From Paludibacter sp. (GTDB lineage: Bacteria; Bacteroidota; Bacteroidia; Bacteroidales; Paludibacteraceae): a stretch of 60,151 bases of DNA. The stretch is from assembly GCA_019163375.1 (NCBI GenBank), contig JAFLKK010000011.1, positions 1-60,151 on the forward strand, written 5' to 3'. The position numbers and the translations under genes are program-made. This document shows positions 27,201 through 35,958 of the stretch, piece by piece (position 1 is the stretch's first letter; every line of letters starts with the position of its first letter). The notes under the pieces were generated by a model. That model worked only from the letters and a program-made list of their open reading frames with translations, had not been told where the DNA came from and did not search any database.

Positions 27201-28670
27201 CACATCAAGTTTACCGCTGGGTAAAATTCTACCATCTGGATTCAGGGTTCCAATCTGCTTTTTGTTTTCATCAAAGAGATGAACCACTCCGTCCTTACAA
27301 GCCACCCAGAGGCGTTTTTCACGATCCTCAAAAATAGCCCGTATTTCGTTAGAGATGCTATAGACGGAATGTTCGTCGAGTAAATAATGATTAAAATATT
27401 CGGGGAGGAAAGTACATCTGAAAAAACCATTTCCCCTGTTTGTACTAATCCACAAAACGCCTTGAGAATCGGCAAGAACATGATTTACACCGTATGAAAA
27501 GAGTGTATTAATATCCTCATTGTACACGCTGCTAAAAGGTACGAGCCTATTGTTTGTTCTGTCAAACCAGGAGAATGAGCCGTAGTAAGGCTGAATCCAC
27601 AGCACATCTTTCTCATCTTCAAAAATCAAGAAATTGGGGTTTGTTACCTGGCCTACGTTTATATTGGAAGGTACATAAACAATTTTGTTGGTTTCAGGAT
27701 TAAAATGCAGCACTCCTGAAGCCTTTATTCCTAACCACGCATCACCGGCTCTATCAATATAAATCTGTTGAATATCGTTGGACTTCATTTCCGGATATTT
27801 TTCGACCGAAAACTGTTTAAGCTCACCTCTAAGCAGGTTGTAAGTAAAGAAACCTTTCCCTTGAGTTGCCAACAAATAGCTGTTTGATGTAAAATTTGCC
27901 AAATTGCCGACTGATACTCCGGCAGGCAATTCTATTGATGTAAATGTTCTTGTTCTCTTTTCATACTGAATCATTTTTCCATCACAGCCAAACATGATTC
28001 GTTTTTCATTCTCAACAAAGGAATGAAATGCCAGTTTGTCGAAATAGAATGCGGGTTTGCCATTGGTTTCTAAACAGCAGAGTCCACTTTGGGTAAGAAT
28101 CCAGGTATTTTTCTCACGATCCTCAAATACACTTTCGATGGCATTACCCGATATATTTCGATTTTTCTTGTTGTAAAGAGTAACTGTTAGTTTATAATCT
28201 TCTTCATTGGTGACAATCTTATAACATCCCATGTTAGTGGTAGTGAGCCAAACTACACCTGAAGGAAGTACCACTATCTGAGCAATTTTATCATTAATCA
28301 AACCACCACTTGGATTTTCAATCCGAATTAATTCCTCGGTACCAGTATTTAGGCGATACACAATTTCATCATAGGTTTTTACCCAGATAAATCCCCAACG
28401 GTCTTCTTTTACATCCAAAATCCGGTTACTTAAAACAGATAGCTTACTATTTAATTTTGAATTATACGTTTTGAAATTATAACCATCAAATTTATTCAAC
28501 CCATCGCGCGTGCCAAACCACAGGTAGCCTTTGCTATCCTTCAACATTACAGTTATCGTATTCTGAGACAAACCATTATCAGAAGTATAATGTGAGAATG
28601 AGAAATGATACTGGGCACTTGTGAAAAGCGGAAGCGATACTAAAAAGAGAAGCTGAAGGAATCTTTTCAT
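24300..28670 (-). CDS. Hybrid two-component system regulator (HTCS) of the pectin locus
   Basis: A 1456-residue one-protein signalling system in the inner membrane. It has a signal peptide, then two seven-bladed Reg_prop propellers and a Y_Y_Y domain in the periplasm (about 25-880) that sense an oligosaccharide. A membrane segment lies at about 899-921. The kinase has phospho-acceptor H946 (SHELRTPL) and an HATPase domain (N box, then 'GTGIGLDLVKKMV'-like G2). The receiver has D1248 (IADLRMPEMDG). An AraC-type DNA-binding domain occupies about 1358-1450. HTCS proteins of this kind activate neighbouring polysaccharide loci on binding a signature oligosaccharide; here the neighbours point to a homogalacturonan fragment. 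The ligand is inferred. Confidence 0.96.
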   Translation of the reverse strand: MKRFLQLLFLVSLPLFTSAQYHFSFSHYTSDNGLSQNTITVMLKDSKGYLWFGTRDGLNKFDGYNFKTYNSKLNSKLSVLSNRILDVKEDRWGFIWVKTYDEIVYRLNTGTEELIRIENPSGGLINDKIAQIVVLPSGVVWLTTTNMGCYKIVTNEEDYKLTVTLYNKKNRNISGNAIESVFEDREKNTWILTQSGLCCLETNGKPAFYFDKLAFHSFVENEKRIMFGCDGKMIQYEKRTRTFTSIELPAGVSVGNLANFTSNSYLLATQGKGFFTYNLLRGELKQFSVEKYPEMKSNDIQQIYIDRAGDAWLGIKASGVLHFNPETNKIVYVPSNINVGQVTNPNFLIFEDEKDVLWIQPYYGSFSWFDRTNNRLVPFSSVYNEDINTLFSYGVNHVLADSQGVLWISTNRGNGFFRCTFLPEYFNHYLLDEHSVYSISNEIRAIFEDREKRLWVACKDGVVHLFDENKKQIGTLNPDGRILPSGKLDVLVYNFFQDKKGNIWLATKRKGLIRLIPTGGKNSFRIEKFVHNPNDIYSPASNDFYSVTQDKTGRIWAATYGGGLHMLDEQNGKVRFYHAKNDLKSYPFANCSKARQVFVDSKQHIWVATTEGIIVFNSNFKNINTIPFVYYHKTESSANGLGTNDVHCISEDAEGNIWFGTFGGGLNRLKTKVISKNTQLEFELFDRTKGMPNNVFYSIIDDKQVNLWMTTENSIVKLNKSSHKIEVFGKGNELENVEFSEASACIQQSGKICVGSKSGFYSFFPGAVKRRVIHAPLVFTGLSLFNKEVEIGVEGSVLQSHIDKSAQIEFNHKQNVFTIEFATLDMRAPDKIQYAYKLDGFDPEWNYVQTKHFATYTALPPGKYTFHVKSTDSEGIWLDNERQIQIKIRPSFWQSVFAKFLYAILSILLFLLVFYIFITIFKLKNNVHLEKQMTDMKLRFFTDISHELRTPLTLISLPVDNMLNDDIDPHIKDQLTLVRRNLDRVMMLINQILDFRKLQNNKMHLTVEEVNFAEFVRVCSSNFIEMAHAKNVGFDIVDESEGVTVWVDPERFDSIIYNLVSNALKFTPAEKNIVIKTSVQQGVAVLSVIDEGIGIAQEKINFIFDRFFSISTFRSIAQKSTGIGLDLVKKMVDLHHATIHVESQLGKGSTFDVAFKLGISHFDNDDVDIIVSDQTIPNDVVEANPSADVQISDSDNINPLILIIEDNDELRHFLKNSLKNHYRVAEAENGIKGWHKVESLLPDFIIADLRMPEMDGMELTVKVREDKRTSHIPIILLTAVTDMESKVAGMKAGADDYITKPFNSAFLHARIDNLMNQRKQLQQYFRSQITSAKSDFSLPPLEVSSHEDMFMQNLIKIMDENLENFDLNIDLLAKELNMSRTVFFNKLKSLTGYSPVEFVREVRFERAAEYMRDTQLTVSEISYRVGIEDPRYFSRCFKQKFGATPSEYRLKNGNNN

Positions 28671-28752
28671 AGATGTGATAGTTACACTGTTTCAATAACA
28701 AATACTGTTTCTAGCGTAAAATTGAATTCGTGCGATTGTGTGATTTTCATTG

Positions 28753-28760
28753 CAAAAATA
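28753..28760 (-). promoter_or_regulatory. HTCS promoter -7 element
   Basis: CAAAAATA on the plus strand is TATTTTTG on the minus strand, 83 nt before the HTCS start. It matches TAnnTTTG. Confidence 0.45.
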
Positions 28761-28809
28761 GCTATTTTCGGGTGTATATCTCTATAAATAATTGTATTTT
28801 TAAACAGCA

Positions 28810-28846
28810 TGAAAAAGGATGCAGTATAAATTCACCTACATCCCTT
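28810..28846 (-). terminator. Terminator of the pectin operon
   Basis: On the minus strand an 11-bp stem (28846-28836 with 28824-28814, two G-T pairs) with an 11-nt loop is followed by T-rich sequence. It separates the enzyme operon from the HTCS gene. Confidence 0.6.
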
Positions 28847-28899
28847 AAATTAAACGCTACCTGTGTTTATTCGTACTCAATTAGGAAATAAATAGCAAC

Positions 28900-29856
28900 T
28901 TATTTTTTTGTTGGATTCCATTTATCATAACCACTTAAGACATTTTCAATGGTAAATTCTTTTGCCTCTTTAGCGCTTAGCTTTTTCGACCAACTTACAC
29001 GTTGGCTTACATCAGCACCTTCACCCGAATTATTGAATTCCATGTAGCGGGTTGTTTTTTCGTTTTCAATATTCTTCCAATTATCCCAGCCAATAGGTTT
29101 TATACCTTTGGGCAATTTACAGTTCATAAACAAGGTCATAGCGTATGCTCTCCAGGGGCGACCAAGATATTCCGAATCAACCAGACTATCGAGGGTCACG
29201 GTGCAACGATTGAATATATAACCATACTTTATTTGTATCGGTGTACTGGCAGCTGTAATGTAAGAGTTACGTTTGCAGAATATCTGACATTCTTCGAACC
29301 AGGCTGTTGATGGGCCGAAAATGAAATCGGTTGTACCTTCTATATAACAGTTTTCGAAGTATTGACGGGCATTTTCACGTCCGGTATAAATAGTATCCTG
29401 ATTCCCCAGAAAACGACAGTTACGAAAAACAATTCGATCGCCCTCTACGTGTAATGCTACGGCTTGACCAAGCTGAGCAGCAGAATTTTCAATCGTGAGA
29501 TTTTCCATTGTAATATCATTTCCGCAAATTTTCAGCGTATAAGTTCTAAAAGTTCCCATTTTTCTGATATTGGCATGGTCATCATAATTGATAATGGTTT
29601 TAAATTTATCTTCTCCAATAAAATGAACATTGCAAATGTGAGTCGGTATTTCAAGTTTTTCTTTATAAACTCCGTTTTTTATATAAATAGTCACCATTCC
29701 GGCAGGATTGAATGCACGTACGGAATCAATAGCTTGCTGAATATTTCGAAAATGCCCGGTACCGTTCCTGTCCACCACAATAATATTGGGAGTAGTTTGT
29801 GCAAATGTGTTTAAATATCCTGCCAGAATCAGAATTAGTAAGAGATATTTTCTCAT
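28900..29856 (-). CDS. Pectinesterase (CE8)
   Basis: Removes methyl esters from galacturonan, opening it to lyases and polygalacturonases. It has 318 residues with a signal peptide (1-19, ending TFAQ) and a right-handed beta-helix. Family signatures are complete: Q132 (GQAVAL), D154 in GNQDTIY, D177 in GTTDFIFG and R233 in LGRPWR. The two aspartates are the acid/base and nucleophile of the family. No lipobox, so it is probably periplasmic. It starts 8 nt after the pectate lyase stop and is the last enzyme of the operon. Confidence 0.95.
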   Translation of the reverse strand: MRKYLLLILILAGYLNTFAQTTPNIIVVDRNGTGHFRNIQQAIDSVRAFNPAGMVTIYIKNGVYKEKLEIPTHICNVHFIGEDKFKTIINYDDHANIRKMGTFRTYTLKICGNDITMENLTIENSAAQLGQAVALHVEGDRIVFRNCRFLGNQDTIYTGRENARQYFENCYIEGTTDFIFGPSTAWFEECQIFCKRNSYITAASTPIQIKYGYIFNRCTVTLDSLVDSEYLGRPWRAYAMTLFMNCKLPKGIKPIGWDNWKNIENEKTTRYMEFNNSGEGADVSQRVSWSKKLSAKEAKEFTIENVLSGYDKWNPTKK

Positions 29857-29864
29857 TTCGTTTT

Positions 29865-31268
29865 CTATTTTTGTTTTGCTATTGGAGCAGTTTGCATGTC
29901 GGTTATTTGTTTCACCAAACTATTGACGTAAACTTCGAAATATGTGTAACCACTTTTATCGATATCTGTCGATTTTTTATTCGGATAGTTCTTTTCCAAC
30001 CAACCATCAGGTATTCCATCATTATTGGTATCAAGTGGTGCTTCGTCTGAATGATAAACGGGCCAACCACCTGCGTCCGACTGAGAATCAATCAAGCCCG
30101 GGCGACCATTTAGCGAACCTTTAAAGGTTGTAGTTCCGGCTTTCACTTCATTGGTTACACGTGTATCCACAGCATCTTTGTGCAAAGATGCACCCGAATA
30201 GGCGAGTACTTTCTCGTATGCAACGCAAGCAGGTTGTGTTGTAACCGGCGTAGTAATGTATGGTTTTGAAACTCTGGAATCAACTTTGTCAACTCCCCTG
30301 GCATAGTAAACACCTTTCCAGTTGGCAGCCGTAACAGCAGGATAACCATAGACAAAATTCCCCTCAATAAAATACTTCCCGTACCCGGGAGGGCATTTTG
30401 ACGGATCGGCGTCTATATCTATTTGGGTAATTCGATCTTTAATTTTCGGATTTGTTCCCGGACCTGCTTTAAAATAATTGGCTACAATATTGAAAGTTCC
30501 ACTTTCTCCTCCGTACGTACTATGGCTACCCCAGTTATAAATCACATTGTTTCTAAAGTCAACACGCTCTTCGTCCTGAACATTGGTATATTTTAAACCG
30601 GCTCGTCTTAGTCCGTTGAAACGTGGGTTTCGACTGTTGTGGTGAGCAATCAGATTGTGGTGAAACGTTGCATTTTTACCGCCCCAAATTCCACCGTAAC
30701 CATGAGCACCTTTTGGATGTTCCGAATTATTAAGCGATTCGGAAATAATACACCATTGCATCGTAAAATTTTCATTCGAGTAAAACGAGGCACACTCGTC
30801 AACCGACCAGCTCGATGAGCAATGGTCGATGATTATATTTTTCTGATTACGACCACCATATGCATCAGGTTCATGATTTTTTATCAAATCGCCAAGTCGA
30901 AATCTCATGAACCGAATGATTACATTATCCGCACTTACAAAAACATCATAGTCTTTAATGCAAATGCCGTCGCCCGGAGCCGATTGGCCGGCAATAGTCA
31001 AATCACCGTTTTTTATCGACAGCGGCTTAGTTAAACTAATAATTCCTGAAACTTTGAACATGATGGTTCTGGCACCCGATTGATTGACAGCCCAGCGAAA
31101 TGTACCTACCGAATTATCATCGGCTAATGACGAAACATAAAGCACCTTACCCCCACGTCCACCGGTGGTATACATTCCACCGCCCTCGGCACCCGGAAAT
31201 GCAGGTGTTTGGGCAAAGACAGTAAAAACGAATGATAGAAATGCAAAAAATGAAATAAGCTTTTTCAT
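29865..31268 (-). CDS. Pectate lyase (PL1 family)
   Basis: Cleaves de-esterified homogalacturonan by beta-elimination, leaving 4,5-unsaturated products. It has 467 residues with a signal peptide (1-20). The N-terminal 'FPGAEGGGMYTTGGRGGKVLYVSSL' region is split by family-typical glycines. The parallel beta-helix contains 'IIIDHCSSSWSVDE' (calcium-side and substrate strand) and 'HNSRNPRFNGLR', where the catalytic arginine is expected. A dockerin-like 'TNNDGIPDGW' calcium loop lies near 425. It sits between GH105 and CE8 in one operon, so lyase products feed the unsaturated glycuronyl hydrolase next door. Confidence 0.93.
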   Translation of the reverse strand: MKKLISFFAFLSFVFTVFAQTPAFPGAEGGGMYTTGGRGGKVLYVSSLADDNSVGTFRWAVNQSGARTIMFKVSGIISLTKPLSIKNGDLTIAGQSAPGDGICIKDYDVFVSADNVIIRFMRFRLGDLIKNHEPDAYGGRNQKNIIIDHCSSSWSVDECASFYSNENFTMQWCIISESLNNSEHPKGAHGYGGIWGGKNATFHHNLIAHHNSRNPRFNGLRRAGLKYTNVQDEERVDFRNNVIYNWGSHSTYGGESGTFNIVANYFKAGPGTNPKIKDRITQIDIDADPSKCPPGYGKYFIEGNFVYGYPAVTAANWKGVYYARGVDKVDSRVSKPYITTPVTTQPACVAYEKVLAYSGASLHKDAVDTRVTNEVKAGTTTFKGSLNGRPGLIDSQSDAGGWPVYHSDEAPLDTNNDGIPDGWLEKNYPNKKSTDIDKSGYTYFEVYVNSLVKQITDMQTAPIAKQK

Positions 31269-31301
31269 AAAAAACGATTATATAAGTATTTCATTAATAG
31301 C

Positions 31302-32474
31302 TTATTTATTTAAAAGTAGGCTGACCATAATAAATGGCGCTACTGCTTTTGGATCATTATCTCTTACCTTTTCAGAAATATAATAAGCAAAGCTACCATC
31401 ACGATATTTAGGCGAACCACCAAGTCCGGCAACCGAGCATACATCGGTCAACGAGATTGTTCCATCTGTATTATTTTTTATGAATCGTTTCACAAACTGA
31501 GCATAAGCAGTTTTTCCTTTTTTGAGGAATGATTTTGGCAAATATCCATTTTGACCTCCTTTAACCCAAGCGTAAATAAACATAGCGGAACCACTCGATT
31601 CAAGATAGTTACCCTTTTCATTTATCTTATCCGTCACCTGGTACCACATGCCGGTTTTAGGATCGCGATAGTTGTCGAGCGAAACACTCAAATCCGTTAG
31701 AATTTTAATTATTTCAGGACGTTTTGGATGGTTGGCCGGTAAAAATTCAAGCACATCCACCATTGCCATCATATACCATCCCATGCTACGACTCCAGAAA
31801 TTTGGAGAAAGACCCGTTTGCGGATCTGCCCAACGTTGTTGACGACTTTCGTCCCAACCATGATAATAAAGACCCGTTTTGGGATCATAACTACGCTTGG
31901 CCATCGTAATTACCTGAAAAGCAGCTTCGTCGTACAATGCAGGCTCATTAAATTTTTGTGCATATTCGGTCAAAAAAGGCGATGCCATATAAATACCATC
32001 CAACCACATTTGGTTGGGATATATTTTTTTGTGCCAAAATCCACCCTCATTTGTACGTGGATGCGTTTTCATTTGTGCACGCAACAAATCAATCGTTTTG
32101 CGCAATTTTTCTTCTTTCGTTTGCTCGTATAAAGCAAATAACATCTTACCAGAATTCAGTTTATCGATGTTATAATCATCAGCTTTATAACCGGTGATAT
32201 CTCCATTTACATCAATAATAGTATCGGTGTAACTTTTCACATAGTCGAAATACTTCTTATCGTTTGTTTTTTCCCATACTTTGTAAATGGCTTGTAGTTC
32301 AAGCCCATTGCAATAATCCCATTTTAAGCGGGTCGAAAAATCGATCATCCAGCTTTCGGGATAGCGTTTCATTTCCGAATCTGCCATGTGTTGGTAGTAC
32401 TTCGGCTTTGCGGTTAGCTGAACGATATTCAACACAAAAAGAAGAAGGAAAATTAAATTAATTTTGGTTCGCAT
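31302..32474 (-). CDS. Unsaturated glycuronyl hydrolase (GH105)
   Basis: Hydrolyses the terminal 4,5-unsaturated galacturonate left by pectin lyases. It has 390 residues with a signal peptide (1-22) and an (alpha/alpha)6 barrel. The catalytic aspartate is D159 in QMWLDGIYMASP, equivalent to the general acid of YteR. The 'WSRSMGWYMMAMVD' and 'YLESSGSAMFIYAW' segments are typical of GH105. Family members act on rhamnogalacturonan or on homogalacturonan fragments. The flanking PL1, CE8 and GH28 genes favour homogalacturonan here. It is probably periplasmic and in operon with its neighbours. Confidence 0.94.
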   Translation of the reverse strand: MRTKINLIFLLLFVLNIVQLTAKPKYYQHMADSEMKRYPESWMIDFSTRLKWDYCNGLELQAIYKVWEKTNDKKYFDYVKSYTDTIIDVNGDITGYKADDYNIDKLNSGKMLFALYEQTKEEKLRKTIDLLRAQMKTHPRTNEGGFWHKKIYPNQMWLDGIYMASPFLTEYAQKFNEPALYDEAAFQVITMAKRSYDPKTGLYYHGWDESRQQRWADPQTGLSPNFWSRSMGWYMMAMVDVLEFLPANHPKRPEIIKILTDLSVSLDNYRDPKTGMWYQVTDKINEKGNYLESSGSAMFIYAWVKGGQNGYLPKSFLKKGKTAYAQFVKRFIKNNTDGTISLTDVCSVAGLGGSPKYRDGSFAYYISEKVRDNDPKAVAPFIMVSLLLNK

Positions 32475-32520
32475 AATTTTTTCTGAATAGTAATTAGTAT
32501 TAATCTGTCAAATCGACCTA

Positions 32521-34164
32521 TTACTTTAGCCCAATAATCTTTTGTTTTTCAATGCTATCCGGCAATTTTATATTGGTTGATTTTCCATCAAACTTGATAA
32601 CCTGAACCAACGAATCGGGATATGTAAAATCATTTAATTCGAAGTTCTTTACATTTTGAAGCGTTAGTGCAGCTCCAGTATGAGGCGTAATATGAATATT
32701 TTTAAATTTAACCCCATCCGATTCGCTTAGTAAAACTCCAAATTGGGAGGTAATAAATGCATTCTCAACGTTTATATTCGAAATATTCATTTCCGGTAAT
32801 CCATTGAAAAACATTGCTCTGTACGCATTTCTCGAAACAATATTTTTTACATAGATATTTCGGAATATAGGTGTTTCAGCACTAACCTGAGGAACTGAGA
32901 CTTCTTTTGGATTTACATCGCCATCTTCCATCGATTCTGAAGCAGATTTTCCGCCGTAATATAAATCGAAAAGAAAGGAATCGGTCACAATGTTAAACAT
33001 ATAAATGTCACTAATATAGATGTTCTCTACAACACCTCCGCGTCCACGATTACTCTTGAAACGCAGTCCGACATCCGTACCCATAAACTGACAATTACGC
33101 ACTGAAATATTGCGCACACCACCCGACATTTCGCTTCCAACAACAAAACCGCCATGTCCTTGGAAAACCTTGCAATTATCAACAATTACATTCTCGGTAG
33201 GACGAGCACGAAGTCTACCCTCGGCATCTTTACCCGATTTTATACAAATGGCATCATCGCCCACGTCGAACGTACTGTTTACAACCAACACGTTTTTGCA
33301 CGATTCAACATCAATACCATCCCCATTTTGCGCGTAGGACGGATTTCTGACGAAAACATTGTCAACAATCACATTGGTACACATTAATGGATGAATATTC
33401 CAGCTAGGCGAATTTTCGAACAGAACACCTTGCAAAAATACATTTTTACATTCAATAAAACTGATCATTACCGGGCGAAGATAATCCTTTATTTCGAGCC
33501 AATCGGTTTCCGACAAGTTGCCACGAGGCACGTTCATATCGCTTAACGATTGTCCTTTGATGGATTGTACTGTCGGATACCATAAATCAGAATCTTTGAG
33601 TACGCCACCTGACTTTACTACTTTTTTCCAATGCGATTCAGTAACCTTCGATCTTTTAAGTGGTCGCCATGCTTCACCTGAGCCATTAACAGATCCTTGC
33701 CCTGTGATGGCCACATTTTCCAGATTTCTCCCGGAGATTGGCGATTGGCAACGACGTGTTTCCAGTCCTTCGAAATTTGTATTTACGAGCGGATATAAAT
33801 CAAAATCTGAGGAGAAAAGAATTAGTGCTCCCTTTTCTAAATGCAAATTGATGTTCGATTTGAATACAATTGGCCCGGTATACCAAACACCGGCAGGCAC
33901 CACCAATTTTCCGCCACCTTTTTTTGACAAGGCATCAATGGCTTTGCTGAATGCGTCAGTGTTAAGTGCTTTACCATTGCCAACACCACCAAAATCAACT
34001 ATTGAAACCGTATTACTTTTAAATACCGGCGCATTAATTTTCTCCATCGAAAATGGAAGATCCTTATAGAGTTGGGCGTACTTATTTTTAGCATGCAGAT
34101 GAGTGCTACCAAAAATAAAAACGATTGTAACAATCAAAACGATTGTTTTTTTGAAAAAAATCAT
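32521..34164 (-). CDS. Polygalacturonase (GH28)
   Basis: Hydrolyses galacturonan with inversion. The product has 547 residues from the ATG at 34164. A longer reading from a TTG at 34188 adds eight residues before the signal peptide and is not needed. After the signal peptide comes a right-handed beta-helix with the full GH28 set: D282 in NGDGID, D303 and D304 in GDDAI, H337 in GHG and R368/K370 in RFKS. The N-terminal 'SIVDFGGVGNGKALNTDAF' is the common beta-helix entry. Endo or exo action cannot be told from sequence alone, although the long insertions suggest an exo-type enzyme. No lipobox is present. Confidence 0.95.
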   Translation of the reverse strand: MIFFKKTIVLIVTIVFIFGSTHLHAKNKYAQLYKDLPFSMEKINAPVFKSNTVSIVDFGGVGNGKALNTDAFSKAIDALSKKGGGKLVVPAGVWYTGPIVFKSNINLHLEKGALILFSSDFDLYPLVNTNFEGLETRRCQSPISGRNLENVAITGQGSVNGSGEAWRPLKRSKVTESHWKKVVKSGGVLKDSDLWYPTVQSIKGQSLSDMNVPRGNLSETDWLEIKDYLRPVMISFIECKNVFLQGVLFENSPSWNIHPLMCTNVIVDNVFVRNPSYAQNGDGIDVESCKNVLVVNSTFDVGDDAICIKSGKDAEGRLRARPTENVIVDNCKVFQGHGGFVVGSEMSGGVRNISVRNCQFMGTDVGLRFKSNRGRGGVVENIYISDIYMFNIVTDSFLFDLYYGGKSASESMEDGDVNPKEVSVPQVSAETPIFRNIYVKNIVSRNAYRAMFFNGLPEMNISNINVENAFITSQFGVLLSESDGVKFKNIHITPHTGAALTLQNVKNFELNDFTYPDSLVQVIKFDGKSTNIKLPDSIEKQKIIGLK

Positions 34165-34253
34165 ATTCTCACTTTTAAAATTAAACAAAAAGATATGAAC
34201 TAAAATGCACGAAAAAGTGGATACTTCAATTTACAATTGAAATATGAAACTGT

Positions 34254-34286
34254 ACCTGAGGTATTTATTTAGAAAACACCTCAGGT
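34254..34286 (-). other. Intercistronic hairpin in the pectin operon
   Basis: ACCTGAGGT (34254-34262) and ACCTCAGGT (34278-34286) form a perfect 9-bp stem in the 137-nt gap between the surface-lipoprotein and GH28 genes. No T-run follows in the direction of transcription. It therefore looks like an mRNA stabiliser or processing site rather than a terminator. Confidence 0.6.
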
Positions 34287-34301
34287 AAGATTTATATTTA
34301 A

Positions 34302-35939
34302 TTACCACCAACGCGGATCACCAATTTTATTTACAAGTTTGGCATCAGTAACTTTAAAATTACTCTTTGTTGGGTCTGTAAAAATTTGCACAGTTGTTTT
34401 ACCAAAGTCAGCAAAGTCATTTATTGGAGCTGTTTGAGTAACACCATCAGCACCTAAAGTCCATACCAAATCAGAGGTTCTAAAACAATTTGTTATACTA
34501 ATATTACTACATGAACTACGCATCCCATTAGTGCTTACTCCACTCGCAGCACCGAATAAACTGTTTTTAATTGATATGCCTCCGGGAACAGTATTGGTAT
34601 TATAATCCAAAAAATAGTTTGCTGTAGATGTTGGAGAATAACAGCTGGTAAGATTTTCAATCGTAATAGAGTTAATTCCAAGCTTTTTTCCACAAGTGAA
34701 TAACTTTGCTGCATGCGCAACCGTACTATTCTTTACGATAATATCTTTGATATAAGAAGCATCATTTGCATTATTTACAATACCATAATCTCCAATGGAA
34801 TCAAACAAGCAATTGTTTATTGAAATCTGATTGATGGTTGCAGTTGTCTGCATACGTATTGCTCCACGCTTATATTTGATATCACAATTTTCCAGAATCA
34901 TCTTGTCTAAGATAGCACCGGTTTGATTGAAATTGAAAAGATAAGTACCTCCAAAGTTTCCAGCTGTTTTAAGTTTTGTAGCCCCTTCTGTAAAGAATAT
35001 TTTCTCAAATCGGAGTGTACCTACAGTTTTAGCCGGAGGTGTTGCAAAGTTTCCATCAATTGCCAGAATTGCTTTTCCTTTGAAGCTAAGACCTGTTATA
35101 AAATTAATGTTCACTGGAACCAAAATAGTTCCAATATTATAGGTAGTACCTCCCGATAATACCAAGTTCAAACCATCTGGATGAGCTGTTGAAATACTAT
35201 CAACAAACGACTGAGTAATTATATTTTTACTTTGATCATCTGTAAAATTACGTAAATCAACAACATCGCCAGTGAAAACCTGAGAACCAGCAGTTGTAAA
35301 TGTTTTTTTACCCATATAGGCATCGCCCTGATAGATTTTCACGATGTAAGACGTTTGAGGTTGGAGACCACCAATAATCTTTGTGCCAGCAAGATTATCA
35401 GCAGCAGTCAATGTTACCGTTTTGTACTCTGTATCTTTATCCAATAATACTTTTATTTGCGTATAAACTGAAGTAGAAAGATCCCACTTTACTCTTATCG
35501 AATTATCAATAACATCCAAGACTGTCGGGGTTATCAATTTCGTTGGATAATCCAAAGTTGTAACATCGGGTGTAACATAATAGGCTGATTTAATTGTATC
35601 TCCAGAAGTAAGTGTAATATCTCCAATGGATCTAAGTCTGACTTGATATTTCGTATCAAAATTGAGATTTGTAAATGTATAACTGATGCTATCAGTTTTA
35701 CCTGTTGCTAATACTGTTTTAAAACTATCCACAGACAGTTCCAATTCGTATTTTTTAGCACCGGTATAACGATTCCAATTTAGTTTTATCCAGGTACCAC
35801 CATATGATCCATCATGCATAATAGGTCGAAACAACCGATCAGCATTTCCAAGCGATTCATCATCCTTACAACCTGATAAAATCCCTACACAGAGTAGTAT
35901 CGCAAAAAATAACGTTTTGTATTTAAATATATTTTTCAT
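34302..35939 (-). CDS. Surface lipoprotein with FN3 and beta-helix-like domains (DUF4957/DUF5123 type)
   Basis: A 545-residue lipoprotein with lipobox LSGC (C24) followed by an acidic KDDE, a typical surface-export signal in Bacteroidetes. Two fibronectin type III-like domains lie at about 40-220 ('WIKLNWNRYTGAKKYELELS', 'SIRVKWDL'). A repeat-rich C-terminal half resembles the DUF4957 and DUF5123 beta-helix domains of pectin loci. Position directly after susD is where SusE-like surface glycan-binding proteins are found. No catalytic motif is visible, so binding of galacturonan is inferred. Confidence 0.82.
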   Translation of the reverse strand: MKNIFKYKTLFFAILLCVGILSGCKDDESLGNADRLFRPIMHDGSYGGTWIKLNWNRYTGAKKYELELSVDSFKTVLATGKTDSISYTFTNLNFDTKYQVRLRSIGDITLTSGDTIKSAYYVTPDVTTLDYPTKLITPTVLDVIDNSIRVKWDLSTSVYTQIKVLLDKDTEYKTVTLTAADNLAGTKIIGGLQPQTSYIVKIYQGDAYMGKKTFTTAGSQVFTGDVVDLRNFTDDQSKNIITQSFVDSISTAHPDGLNLVLSGGTTYNIGTILVPVNINFITGLSFKGKAILAIDGNFATPPAKTVGTLRFEKIFFTEGATKLKTAGNFGGTYLFNFNQTGAILDKMILENCDIKYKRGAIRMQTTATINQISINNCLFDSIGDYGIVNNANDASYIKDIIVKNSTVAHAAKLFTCGKKLGINSITIENLTSCYSPTSTANYFLDYNTNTVPGGISIKNSLFGAASGVSTNGMRSSCSNISITNCFRTSDLVWTLGADGVTQTAPINDFADFGKTTVQIFTDPTKSNFKVTDAKLVNKIGDPRWW

Positions 35940-35958
35940 TTTGAATCTGAATTTTAAA

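Noticed and set aside
33518-34069. 183-residue plus-strand ORF
   Set aside because: Lies entirely inside the GH28 polygalacturonase gene on the other strand, whose catalytic residues are all intact.
34188-34302. TTG start for the GH28 gene
   Set aside because: The ATG at 34164 directly precedes the signal peptide; the extra eight residues are not needed.
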